In this document: positions 33,687 to 40,980 of the stretch, piece by piece
Layout of the letters: each line of letters begins with the position of its first letter
Position numbering within the stretch: position 1 is the first letter of the stretch
From: Streptosporangium brasiliense
Lineage (GTDB): Bacteria > Actinomycetota > Actinomycetes > Streptosporangiales > Streptosporangiaceae
NCBI RefSeq assembly: GCF_030811595.1
Contig: NZ_JAUSRB010000002.1
Coordinates: 2,976,001 to 3,040,000 of the forward strand
Direction: 5' to 3'
DNA: 64,000 nt
Position numbers and translations under genes: made by a program
The notes under the pieces: model-generated
What the model was told of the DNA's origin: nothing
What the model saw: the letters and a program-made list of their open reading frames with translations, nothing else
Database searches by the model: none

Positions 33687-34848
33687 ATCTAGCCCGCTGG
33701 CTGTCCGCCCACCGATAGACGACGTAGGTCGACGCGATGAAGTACGGCGAGGAGATCAGGTCGTACTTGCGGTCGGTGTCGGTGTCCCAGGCGAAGCTGT
33801 TGACACCGTTGATGTAGCCGAGGCCGGTCTCGGGGTCGTAGTCGACCAGCCAGGGGCCGCCGCTCGCCCCGCCGGTGAACCCGCACTTGAGCGCGACGCC
33901 CAGCTCGACCAGGCGGGCGGGGGCCGTCCTCCGGCTGGTGCGCCCGCTGCACCAGCGCAGCTTCTGGCCGTCGTAGGGCCTGCTGCCGTCGGCCTGGGGG
34001 GCGGCGGGGTAGCCGAAGGCGAGAGTGGACTGGTTGATGCCGCGCCTGACCACCAGGCCCTGGCCGCCGACGTTGTCCTCCAGGCTGCCCACGGACTCCA
34101 TCTCATAGGTGTTCGCGGTCTTGCCAGGCTTCCACTTGAACCCGTCGTGCACGTTGACGAAGGCGTAGTCGTAGTCGTAGTCGCCCTCGCCGACGAAGCT
34201 CTCGTGCAGGTTGAGGGAGTGACCGACGTAGATCCCGTAAGGGGTGGCGCCCCTGTCGTAGCCCGGGATGAAGATCCAGTAGTCGGCGTTCTTGGCCTGC
34301 TTGGCGTCGTAGGCGCAGTGCCCGGCCGTGGCGACCAGGCTGCGGCTCTTGGAGGCCACCGCCGAGGCGGAGCACCAGTAGTCCTTGTCCCCGATCCGGA
34401 AGAACACCTTGCCGACGGACATCGGGGAGTTCCCGATGACAGGGGGAGTGTCCTTCGGGAGCGTGGGCCTGACGGTGCCGGCGGTCGCGCCGCTGCTGTA
34501 GGCCGTGGTGGCCGTCGCCTTGCTGCCCGCCGCGGCGGCGGTGGCCGTGGTGGCGGTGCCGGTGGGCGTGGGAGAGGCGGGCGCCGAGGAGGTGGTGCCG
34601 CCGCTGGGCCTGATCTCGGGCGTGGCGGGGGTGTTGTCCTGCGCCTCCTTGAGCCTGGCCGGGCTCCAGTACTCCGCGATCCGCTTCATGTCCGCGCTGT
34701 TCTTGGTCAGCGTGATGGAGGTGATGCTGCTGGGCGCGTAGAGGGCGCCGTCGGCGTTCGCGGCCCCGGCGGGCGCGGACATCACGAGCACACCACTGGC
34801 GACGAGGGCGCCGAGTGTGGTCGCGAACCGCCGTGCGCGGGGGAACAT
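33685..34848 (-). CDS. P3: secreted trypsin-like serine protease
   Basis: P3 (387 residues) keeps all catalytic residues: His177 in TAGHC, Asp228 in YDYDYAFVNVH and Ser329 in GASGGPW. Both disulfide cysteine pairs are present (WCS...HC and RWC...KC). A Ser/Thr/Ala linker of about 50 residues (TSSAPASPTPTGTATTATAA) lies between the N-terminus and the protease domain. The mature N-terminus, ALYAPSSITSITLT, resembles the first strand of subtilisin inhibitor SSI. It has no insertion. The start is ATG 34848 with GAAGGAA; this is the only family member here not starting with TTG. Specificity is unknown. Confidence 0.88.
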   Translation of the reverse strand: MFPRARRFATTLGALVASGVLVMSAPAGAANADGALYAPSSITSITLTKNSADMKRIAEYWSPARLKEAQDNTPATPEIRPSGGTTSSAPASPTPTGTATTATAAAAGSKATATTAYSSGATAGTVRPTLPKDTPPVIGNSPMSVGKVFFRIGDKDYWCSASAVASKSRSLVATAGHCAYDAKQAKNADYWIFIPGYDRGATPYGIYVGHSLNLHESFVGEGDYDYDYAFVNVHDGFKWKPGKTANTYEMESVGSLEDNVGGQGLVVRRGINQSTLAFGYPAAPQADGSRPYDGQKLRWCSGRTSRRTAPARLVELGVALKCGFTGGASGGPWLVDYDPETGLGYINGVNSFAWDTDTDRKYDLISSPYFIASTYVVYRWADSQRAR

Positions 34849-35001
34849 GAAGGCCGTTTCCTTCGGGGGATCAGGGGTGGAATGGAGGGCTGTAAGAGGT
34901 GATTTTTCCAGATCAACTAAGTTTTGGGCAGCTCAGTTGCTTGATCCGCTTTACACCGTTATCCAGTTAAGTCTTACCTGATAGGCATAAGCACCCCGTC
35001 A

Positions 35002-35041
35002 AAGGGTGGGAGAGCCCTGTGGCAGCGGCCCTCCCACCCTT
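35002..35041 (-). terminator. hairpin terminator after P4
   Basis: AAGGGTGGGAG (35002-35012) pairs perfectly with CTCCCACCCTT (35031-35041), with GCC/GGC extending the stem. It lies 14 bp past the P4 stop. The P3 promoter must lie between here and 34848, in AT-rich sequence. Confidence 0.8.
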
Positions 35042-35054
35042 ACGACGTCGTCGC

Positions 35055-36638
35055 TCAGCCCGGGAGCTTGCCGGTCCAGAGGTTGGCGGCGTGCTTGTAG
35101 ATGCCGTAGGTCTCACCGTTGAAGTACGGGGTGGTGACCCGGTCGTAGCGGTTGTTCTTGTCGCTGTCGATCGTCAGGCTCACGACGCCGTTGAGGTAGC
35201 CGGTCCGCGTGCTGCTCTTGTACTGCAGCAGGAACGGGCCGCCGCTGGCGCCCGGGGTGAAGGCGCACTTGATCGCCTGCTGCTCCTCGGCCTTGAAGGC
35301 CGAGACGACGGGCGCGGCGCCGGTGGTGCCGTAGCACCACTTCATGGTGTGCCCGGAGTAGGGCTTGTTGCCGTCGGGGTGGGCGGAGGTCGGGTAGCCG
35401 AAGGTGAAGACCTTCTTGCCCAGCTTCTGGTTCCAGGTGAAGCCCTGGCCGCCGACGTTGTCGCCGAGGCGGCCGGAGTCGGCCATGAGCACCACGAAGT
35501 ACTTCGTGTGGAAGTACAGCTCCTTGACGGTGGTCTTGACCCACTTCTTGACGAAGTACTGGGTCTTGAACCAGGCGATCTCGGTGCCGTTGGCGTCCTT
35601 GGTCGCCTCAAGCTTGCCCAGGAAGTTGCCGTTGCCCTTCTCCTTGAGGAGCCTGGCGTACTCCTCCTGGCTGATCGGGGTCTTGACGGTCTTCCGCTCG
35701 AACTTGTTGCCGTTCTCGAAGCCCGAGGGAGCCTTGGCGTAGACGCTCTCGACGACCTCGGCGGCGGTCAGCTTGACGCCGTTCTTGCCGGTGGCGATGT
35801 ACTCGTCGACGTTCTTGGAGGTGACGTCGGCGGGCTTGGCCACGGTCTCGACGGTCGGGTCGGCCGCCTTCTTCCAGTACGGGCCGAGCTCGCCGTACTT
35901 CTCGTAGCCCGCCTCGAACTCGGACTTGGAGATCGCCTTGTCCTCGGTGTACTTGAAGCCCTTGGCGGCCTCGTACTCCGAGCGGTTGACCTCCTTGACG
36001 CCCGTCTGCTTGAAGCCGTTGTAGACGTTGACGAAGGCGTAGTCGTAGTCGTAGTCCTCGAAGACGGTGAAGTCGTCGTGGGTGTTGACCTTGGCGCCGA
36101 CGTAGATGCCCCAGGGAGCCTTGCCCTGGTAGTAGCCGGGGATGAACACGAAGTTGCTGAACGGCTTGTTCGTGTCGGTGTCGTAGACACAGTGGGCCGC
36201 GGTGGCGACCAGGTTGCGGTACTTCGACTGGATCGAGGAACCGGAGCACCAGCGCTCCTGGCCCTTGTCGTCAAGGAAGAAGACCTTGCCGACGGTGATG
36301 GGCAGGTTCAGGTTCTTCGACCGGCCCGCGGACTTGCCGCCCTCGCCGGTGGGGGCGATGGTGCCCGGCTTGCCGTCGGCGGCGGCCTTGGCGGCGCCGG
36401 TCTTCGTCAGCTTGGCCGAGACGGTGGAGTCGGCGACGTAGCTCTTGGCGGACTTGAGCTTGGAGGAGGTCCAGTAGCCCGCGATGGCCTTCGCGTTACC
36501 GGAGGAGGTGAGCGCCGACGACTTGATGTCGGGCTGGGGCGCTGCCTGGGCGGCGCTTGCGAGGGGGACGCCGATCATGGTGGTGGCCACGAGGGCACCG
36601 CCGAGGGGGAGGACCAGGCGCTTGGCTCGGGAGTTCAA
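35055..36638 (-). CDS. P4: secreted trypsin-like serine protease with 175-residue insertion
   Basis: P4 (527 residues) has an intact triad: His149 (TAAHC), Asp199 (YDYDYAFVNVY) and Ser465 (GASGGPF). It has a signal peptide ending ASAAQA. Like P1, it carries a Lys/Glu-rich insertion (about 210-385) between the Asp strand and GRLGDNVGGQGFTWNQ. The inserts of P1 and P4 share blocks such as VETVAKPAD, ENGNKFER and VKKWVKTT. No known domain is recognised in the insert; it could bind substrate, cell wall or the inhibitor. The start is TTG 36638 with AAGGAG. It is divergent from the SSI-domain gene. Confidence 0.86.
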   Translation of the reverse strand: MNSRAKRLVLPLGGALVATTMIGVPLASAAQAAPQPDIKSSALTSSGNAKAIAGYWTSSKLKSAKSYVADSTVSAKLTKTGAAKAAADGKPGTIAPTGEGGKSAGRSKNLNLPITVGKVFFLDDKGQERWCSGSSIQSKYRNLVATAAHCVYDTDTNKPFSNFVFIPGYYQGKAPWGIYVGAKVNTHDDFTVFEDYDYDYAFVNVYNGFKQTGVKEVNRSEYEAAKGFKYTEDKAISKSEFEAGYEKYGELGPYWKKAADPTVETVAKPADVTSKNVDEYIATGKNGVKLTAAEVVESVYAKAPSGFENGNKFERKTVKTPISQEEYARLLKEKGNGNFLGKLEATKDANGTEIAWFKTQYFVKKWVKTTVKELYFHTKYFVVLMADSGRLGDNVGGQGFTWNQKLGKKVFTFGYPTSAHPDGNKPYSGHTMKWCYGTTGAAPVVSAFKAEEQQAIKCAFTPGASGGPFLLQYKSSTRTGYLNGVVSLTIDSDKNNRYDRVTTPYFNGETYGIYKHAANLWTGKLPG

Positions 36639-36957
36639 TCTAGCTCCTTCTTTGTCATGGGCCACTCGGGACGACGGCCCACGCATGCGTAAAGAGACAA
36701 GACGAGACCGTACTAGGCAAAGAACGGTTAAAGAGCAACAAATCGGACAGAAGCTCGGACCGATATGAGTTCGTTACCAAAATCGTGGAACCGAATTTTC
36801 AAGATCCGCGTCTGATCTACCTTCCCTTGACCGAACCCGCGGGCGTGTGCCGTACAAGACCATGACCTGCGAAAACATGAGAGTCGGTCGTTGCTGGGGC
36901 GGGACGCTTGGGGGACGCTGAGCGGGCACTCGACACGATGTGAAATCGGGGGATTTC
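36639..36957. other. divergent promoter region between P4 and the SSI-domain gene
   Basis: This 319-bp gap contains no gene. It is AT-richer than average (GGTTAAAGAGCAACAAATCG near 36727) and has an imperfect dyad around 36772-36800. Both the P4 and SSI-domain genes must be driven from here, so a shared operator is possible but not identified. Confidence 0.5.
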
Positions 36958-37752
36958 ATGCGACGTCTCTTCCATCTGGCAGCCGCCGGAGCCTTCGTGT
37001 TCTCCACCACGGCTGCCGCTGTACCACCGCCGCCGGTGCCCAACGGGCCCGGCCCGGCCGTCCCGCTGCCGGCTCCGCGGCCTGTCCCGCAGCCGGTGCC
37101 GCCATGGTCCGGCCCGGGCAGGCCCGGCCCCGGCGGGCCCGGTCCGCACTGGCCCGGTCCGGGGGGATCCGGTCCGCACTGGCCGGGGCCCAACTGGCCC
37201 GGTGGGCCCGGCCCGAACTGGCCCGGCCCGGGCAGGCCGGTCCCGCCGCGTCCGATCCCGCCGCGTCCGGTCCCGCACTGGCCCGCTCCGCACTGGCCGG
37301 GTCCGCAGTGGCCGGGCCCGAACTGGCACGGTCCGTACTGGCCCGGTTCGCACTGGCCGGGCCCGACCTGGCTCAGCTCCAACTGGCCCGGCCCGGGTGT
37401 GCCGGTGCCGGTCAGGCCGATCGCGCAGCTGCTGCCGCCCGGCAGCACGAAGGCGTTCGTGCTGAGCATCGCCGAGGGGGAGAACTCGGCGGCCGCGGCC
37501 CGTCACGTCCTGCTGGTGTGCGACCCGCCGTACGGCACGCACCCCACCCCGGTCGCGGCGTGTGAGGCGCTGGCCCAGGTGGGAGGCGACATCGCCAGGC
37601 TCAGGCCGCTGCCGAACCTGGTGTGCGCGATGGCCTACGACCCGATCACGGTGACCGCGACCGGTATCTGGGACGGCCGGTCCATCCGGTACGAGCAGAC
37701 CTTCGGCAACGCGTGCTCGCTGCGCGGCACCACCGGTCTGATCTTCTCCTAG
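36958..37752 (+). CDS. secreted subtilisin-inhibitor (SSI) domain protein with Trp-Pro-Gly-Pro repeat region
   Basis: This 264-residue protein has a signal peptide (MRRLFHLAAAGAFVFSTTAA), a Pro/Gly/Trp-rich repeat region (about 23-160) and a C-terminal SSI-family domain (about 163-264). The four cysteines, Cys188, Cys202, Cys223 and Cys253, have SSI spacing (14, 21, 30). LLVCDPPYGTHPTPVAAC, LAQVGGDIARL and IWDGRSIRYEQTFGNAC match SSI blocks. The reactive site falls in CAMAYDP, so P1 is Met225 as in SSI itself. ATG 36958 follows GGGGGA. It lies among five protease-fold genes on the opposite strand, so it is probably the inhibitor of one or more of them. SSI proteins normally lack such a repeat region. 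Confidence 0.88.
   Translation: MRRLFHLAAAGAFVFSTTAAAVPPPPVPNGPGPAVPLPAPRPVPQPVPPWSGPGRPGPGGPGPHWPGPGGSGPHWPGPNWPGGPGPNWPGPGRPVPPRPIPPRPVPHWPAPHWPGPQWPGPNWHGPYWPGSHWPGPTWLSSNWPGPGVPVPVRPIAQLLPPGSTKAFVLSIAEGENSAAAARHVLLVCDPPYGTHPTPVAACEALAQVGGDIARLRPLPNLVCAMAYDPITVTATGIWDGRSIRYEQTFGNACSLRGTTGLIFS
37276..37395 (+). repeat. 15-bp tandem coding repeat (x-Trp-Pro-Gly-Pro)
   Basis: Eight in-frame 15-bp units encode pentapeptides HWPAP, HWPGP, QWPGP, NWHGP, YWPGS, HWPGP, TWLSS and NWPGP. Less regular versions begin near 37140. Such aromatic-proline repeats may bind cell wall or glycans, but I know of no exact match. Confidence 0.85.
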
Positions 37753-37783
37753 CGCGCCGCGGTCCCTGTGGCGCCGGAACGCG

Positions 37784-37813
37784 GAGGGGCCCGGTCGGGA
37801 GACCGGGCCCCTC
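37784..37813. terminator. bidirectional hairpin terminator
   Basis: GAGGGGCCCGGTC pairs perfectly with GACCGGGCCCCTC around GGGA, a 13-bp stem. It separates the stops of the SSI-domain gene (37752) and convergent P5 (37874). Confidence 0.85.
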
Positions 37814-37873
37814 GTCGCGCCGGGCCGGCCGAATGGCCTCACAGCCGGTGCGGTGCGATGTGCCGTGCCGCGG

Positions 37874-38986
37874 TCAGTTGGTCCAGCGGTTGGCCGCGAC
37901 CTTGTAGACCTGGTAGGTGTCCCCGTTGAAGTACGGCGAGGAGATCTTGTCGTACCGGTCGTTCTTGTCGGTGTCCCACGCGACGCTGTTGACGCCGTTG
38001 AGGTAGCCGGTCCGGGTGGAGTTCTTGTACTTCAGCAGCCAGGGGCCGCCGCTGGCGCCCGCGGTGAAGGCGCACTTGAAGCCGGTGTGCTCCTGGAGGT
38101 TGTACTTCGGCGCGGCGGGCATGGCGCCGGTCGTGCCGTAGCACCACTTCATGGTGCGGCCGGTGAAGGGCCTGTCCCCGTCGGGGTGGAGGCCGGTCGG
38201 GTAGCCGAAGGAGAAGACCTTGCCCTTGACCTTCTGGTTCCAGGCGAAGCCCTGGCCGCCGACGTTGTCGCCGAGCCTGCCGACGTTCTTGATGACCGGC
38301 TTCCACGTGCCGGCGGAGTCCTTCTCCCAGTTCACCTTGGACCCGGAGTGGACGTTGACGAAGGCGTAGTCGAAGTCGTAGTCCTCCTTCACCACGAAGT
38401 CGTCGTGCGCGTTGAACCACTTGGCCGCGTAGATGCCGTAGGGGTTCTTGCCGTTCCACGCCTGGTCGCCGTCCCAGTAGGACGGGATGAAGATCCAGTT
38501 GTCGTAGAACCGGTTGGTCTTCACGTCGTAGACGCAGTGCGCCGAGGTGGCGACCAGGTTGCGGTACCTGCCCTGGACGGAGCTGCCGGAGCAGTACTTC
38601 CAGCTGCCCGGGTCCAGCGGGTTGGCGCCCGGCAGGGTGAAGAAGATCCGGCCGACGGTGTTGGGCAGGTTGACCTGCTTGCTCTTGGCCGACCTGGTGC
38701 CCTCCTGGCCGGTCGGCGGGACCGATCCGGGCCGCCCGTCGGGGCCGGCCGCGCTGGAGGCCCTGCCGCCCTTGACGCTGATGTCGAGGTCGCCGGTCGC
38801 GTCGGTGGCCTTGCGCATCCGCTCCGGGGACCAGAAGGCGGTGGCCTCCGTGGGCGTCTCCGAGGCGGCCGAACTGACCACGTCGCTGGGGGCCGTACCG
38901 GCGTTGGCGCCGGTGGTGGCGCCGATCACTCCGGCGATCAGAAGGCCGGTGAGGGGGATCGTGAGGCGCCGTGCTCGGGGGTTCAA
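37874..38986 (-). CDS. P5: secreted trypsin-like serine protease
   Basis: P5 (370 residues) keeps His150 (TSAHC), Asp207 (FDYAFVNVH) and Ser312 (GASGGPW), with both disulfide pairs (KYC...HC and KWC...KC). The signal peptide is TIPLTGLLIAGVIGATTG, cut near ANAG. There is no large insertion; the loop at that place is about 20 residues. The start is TTG 38986 with GAGGAG. It shares the C-terminal RTGYLNGV and NDRYD blocks with P4. It is separated from the other four by the SSI-domain gene, on which it converges. Confidence 0.87.
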   Translation of the reverse strand: MNPRARRLTIPLTGLLIAGVIGATTGANAGTAPSDVVSSAASETPTEATAFWSPERMRKATDATGDLDISVKGGRASSAAGPDGRPGSVPPTGQEGTRSAKSKQVNLPNTVGRIFFTLPGANPLDPGSWKYCSGSSVQGRYRNLVATSAHCVYDVKTNRFYDNWIFIPSYWDGDQAWNGKNPYGIYAAKWFNAHDDFVVKEDYDFDYAFVNVHSGSKVNWEKDSAGTWKPVIKNVGRLGDNVGGQGFAWNQKVKGKVFSFGYPTGLHPDGDRPFTGRTMKWCYGTTGAMPAAPKYNLQEHTGFKCAFTAGASGGPWLLKYKNSTRTGYLNGVNSVAWDTDKNDRYDKISSPYFNGDTYQVYKVAANRWTN

Positions 38987-39303
38987 TGGAGCTCCTCTCG
39001 TTCTCGGCCAGGGACGGGACATCCCTTGCCAGGAAAACGTTCGGAACGTTACTGAATGGATCAAGAAGCCGGATGGGAATTGACGAGAAAAGGCCGGAAA
39101 TGGTTCCCCTTGATGCGGAGCTGTTATTTAAATAGCCATTAGTTATAATTTAACCAGTAGGTATCCTCCCAGGTGGGCTGGGGTTTCAGGTCGATGGGGC
39201 GGCATCCCGGGCATCACTGGTAGCAGTCCTTACCGCCGGTTTCCCGGGTAACTCAAACAACTCCGGACTATTAACCCGAATGATGTTCTGGTTGGATGTC
39301 CGC
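38987..39303. other. AT-rich divergent promoter region between P5 and the thiolase-like gene
   Basis: The 317-bp gap holds no gene. The stretch 39115-39170 is strikingly AT-rich for this genome and includes the palindrome TATTTAAATA. It probably carries the P5 and thiolase-gene promoters. I cannot assign a regulator. Confidence 0.45.
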
Positions 39304-40764
39304 ATGAGCGTAGATCCTCGGACTCCCTGCCTCATCGGCGTCGCCCAGCACACGGTCCGCGAGCAGCCGGGGCCGGAACCGCTGGATCTGTGGGAGCTGG
39401 CCGCCCGCGAGGCCGCCGCCGACGCCGGGGCGCCCGGCGTGCTGGAGCGCCTCGACTCGATCCAGGTCGTCTACACCGAGTCCTGGCAGTACGACGACCC
39501 GGCGGCCAGGCTCGCCGAGCGCCTGGGGGTCGCCCCCCGGCACCGGGCCTACTCCACGGTGAGCGGTACGGCTCCGCAGCTGCTCCTGGGTGAGGCGGCC
39601 GGCCGGATCGCCGCGGGGGAGATGGACGCCGCGCTGGTCGCCGGGGCGGAGGCGCTGGCCACGCGCAGGGCCCTGCGCCTGGCGGGGGAGCGTGTCAGGT
39701 GGAGCCACCCGGCCGTCCCCAGACCGCCCTACGGCTGGGAGCGTCCCCCGCACCCGGACGAGCTGGCCCACGAGCTGTTCCTGCCGGTCCACACCTACGC
39801 GATCATGGAGACCGCCCGGCGGGCCGCGGACCGGGAGTCCCTGGAGGAGGAACGGTCGGGCCGGGGCCGGATGATGGCCCCGATGACGGAGGTCGCCGCG
39901 GCCAACCCGCACGCCTGGCACCGGGAGGTCCGGACGCCGCAGGAGCTGGTCACCGTGTCGCGGGACAACCGGACCGTCGGCTGGCCGTACACCAGGCGGA
40001 CCGTCGCGGTCATGGAGGTGGACCAGGCCGCTGCCGCGATCATGGTCAGCACCGGGCTCGCCGACCGGCTCGGCGTCCCCCGGGACAGACGTGTCCACCT
40101 GCGGGGGTGGGCCTACGCCGAGGACACCTGGGAGGTCGCGGCCCGGCCGGAGCCCGGCTCCTCCCCGGCGATGAAGGCCGCGGCCCGGCGGGCCTTCGCG
40201 CGGGCGGGCGTCGGCCTCGACGACGTCGGCGCGCTGGACCTCTACAGCTGTTTCGCGATCGCGCTCCGCTCGGCCTGCGCCGCGACGGGGCTCGACCCGC
40301 TCGACCCGCGGGGGCTGACGGTCACCGGCGGCCTGCCGTACGCCGGCGGGCCGGGCAGCGACTACGTCCTGCACTCCACCGCGGCGATGGCCGGACGCCT
40401 GCGTGCCGCGCCGGGGCACGGCCTGGTCACCGGGGTCGGCATGCATCTGACCAAGCACACCTACGCGATCTGGTCGACCGAGCCGGGCGGCTCGCTCGGC
40501 GACGGCGAGCCGGTCCACACCGCCGAGCCGGTGCCGATCGTGACGGGGTACGAGGGGGCCGCGACCGTCGCCGGATACACCGTCGCGCACGGCAGGGACG
40601 GTGCGGCCGACCGCGGCGTCCTCATCGCCGACCTGCCCGGCGGGGGCCGTGCGCACGCCCAGCTCCGCCACCCCGACCTGATCGCCGAGGCCGAGTCCCG
40701 GGAGCTCGTCGGCAGGAAGGTCCGCCTGGCCGCCGACGGTCCGGTGAACGTCGCGACCTGGTGA
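39304..40764 (+). CDS. thiolase-like (SCP-x type) protein lacking the usual nucleophile
   Basis: The 486-residue protein aligns with actinobacterial acetyl-CoA acetyltransferase/lipid-transfer-type thiolases (start SVDPRTPCLIGVAQ, MVSTG-like core, LDLYSCFAIALRSA, GLPYAGGPGSDYVLHS). Where biosynthetic thiolases have C-x-S-G, it reads TVSGTAP, so the acyl-accepting cysteine appears to be missing. The C-terminal part (VTGYEGAATVAGYTVAHGRD onward) looks like an added OB-type domain. Such proteins act in side-chain degradation of steroids or as acyl-CoA binders; the reaction here is uncertain. ATG 39304 is chosen by homology. Confidence 0.75.
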   Translation: MSVDPRTPCLIGVAQHTVREQPGPEPLDLWELAAREAAADAGAPGVLERLDSIQVVYTESWQYDDPAARLAERLGVAPRHRAYSTVSGTAPQLLLGEAAGRIAAGEMDAALVAGAEALATRRALRLAGERVRWSHPAVPRPPYGWERPPHPDELAHELFLPVHTYAIMETARRAADRESLEEERSGRGRMMAPMTEVAAANPHAWHREVRTPQELVTVSRDNRTVGWPYTRRTVAVMEVDQAAAAIMVSTGLADRLGVPRDRRVHLRGWAYAEDTWEVAARPEPGSSPAMKAAARRAFARAGVGLDDVGALDLYSCFAIALRSACAATGLDPLDPRGLTVTGGLPYAGGPGSDYVLHSTAAMAGRLRAAPGHGLVTGVGMHLTKHTYAIWSTEPGGSLGDGEPVHTAEPVPIVTGYEGAATVAGYTVAHGRDGAADRGVLIADLPGGGRAHAQLRHPDLIAEAESRELVGRKVRLAADGPVNVATW

Positions 40765-40828
40765 AGGCCGCGACCCGCCGGCGGCGGTGGTCCCCGGCGG
40801 TGACGGGTCCGGGGCGGGGGCCGGGGCC

Positions 40829-40970
40829 CGCCGGACGGGTGAGCGCCGCGGTCCTGGAGCGGAGCGGCGTGCCGGAGGGGAGTCCGCCGGACGGGGGAGC
40901 GCCGTGGTCCCGGAGGCGCGCGGCGCGCCGGAGGGGAGTTCGCCGGCGCCGTGGTCGAGCCGGAGGCGTA
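40829..40970. repeat. 56-bp tandem repeat, about 2.5 copies
   Basis: A 56-bp unit starting CGCCGGACGGG is found at 40829-40884 and 40885-40940, and a partial copy at 40941-40970. The copies are imperfect. They fill most of the 216-bp gap between the thiolase-like and reductase genes. Confidence 0.75.
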
Positions 40971-40980
40971 GGGTGCGGCC

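Noticed and set aside
35019-36692. 557-codon plus-strand frame opposite P4
   Set aside because: Shadow of P4; its Leu/Val/Gly/Asp-rich sequence mirrors the Lys- and Asn-codon pattern of the real gene.
36774-37469. Collagen-like Gly-Pro-Gly-Gln-Cys repeats on the minus strand
   Set aside because: This is the reverse complement of the WPGP-encoding repeat of the SSI-domain gene; the plus strand has signal peptide, SSI domain and ribosome binding site.
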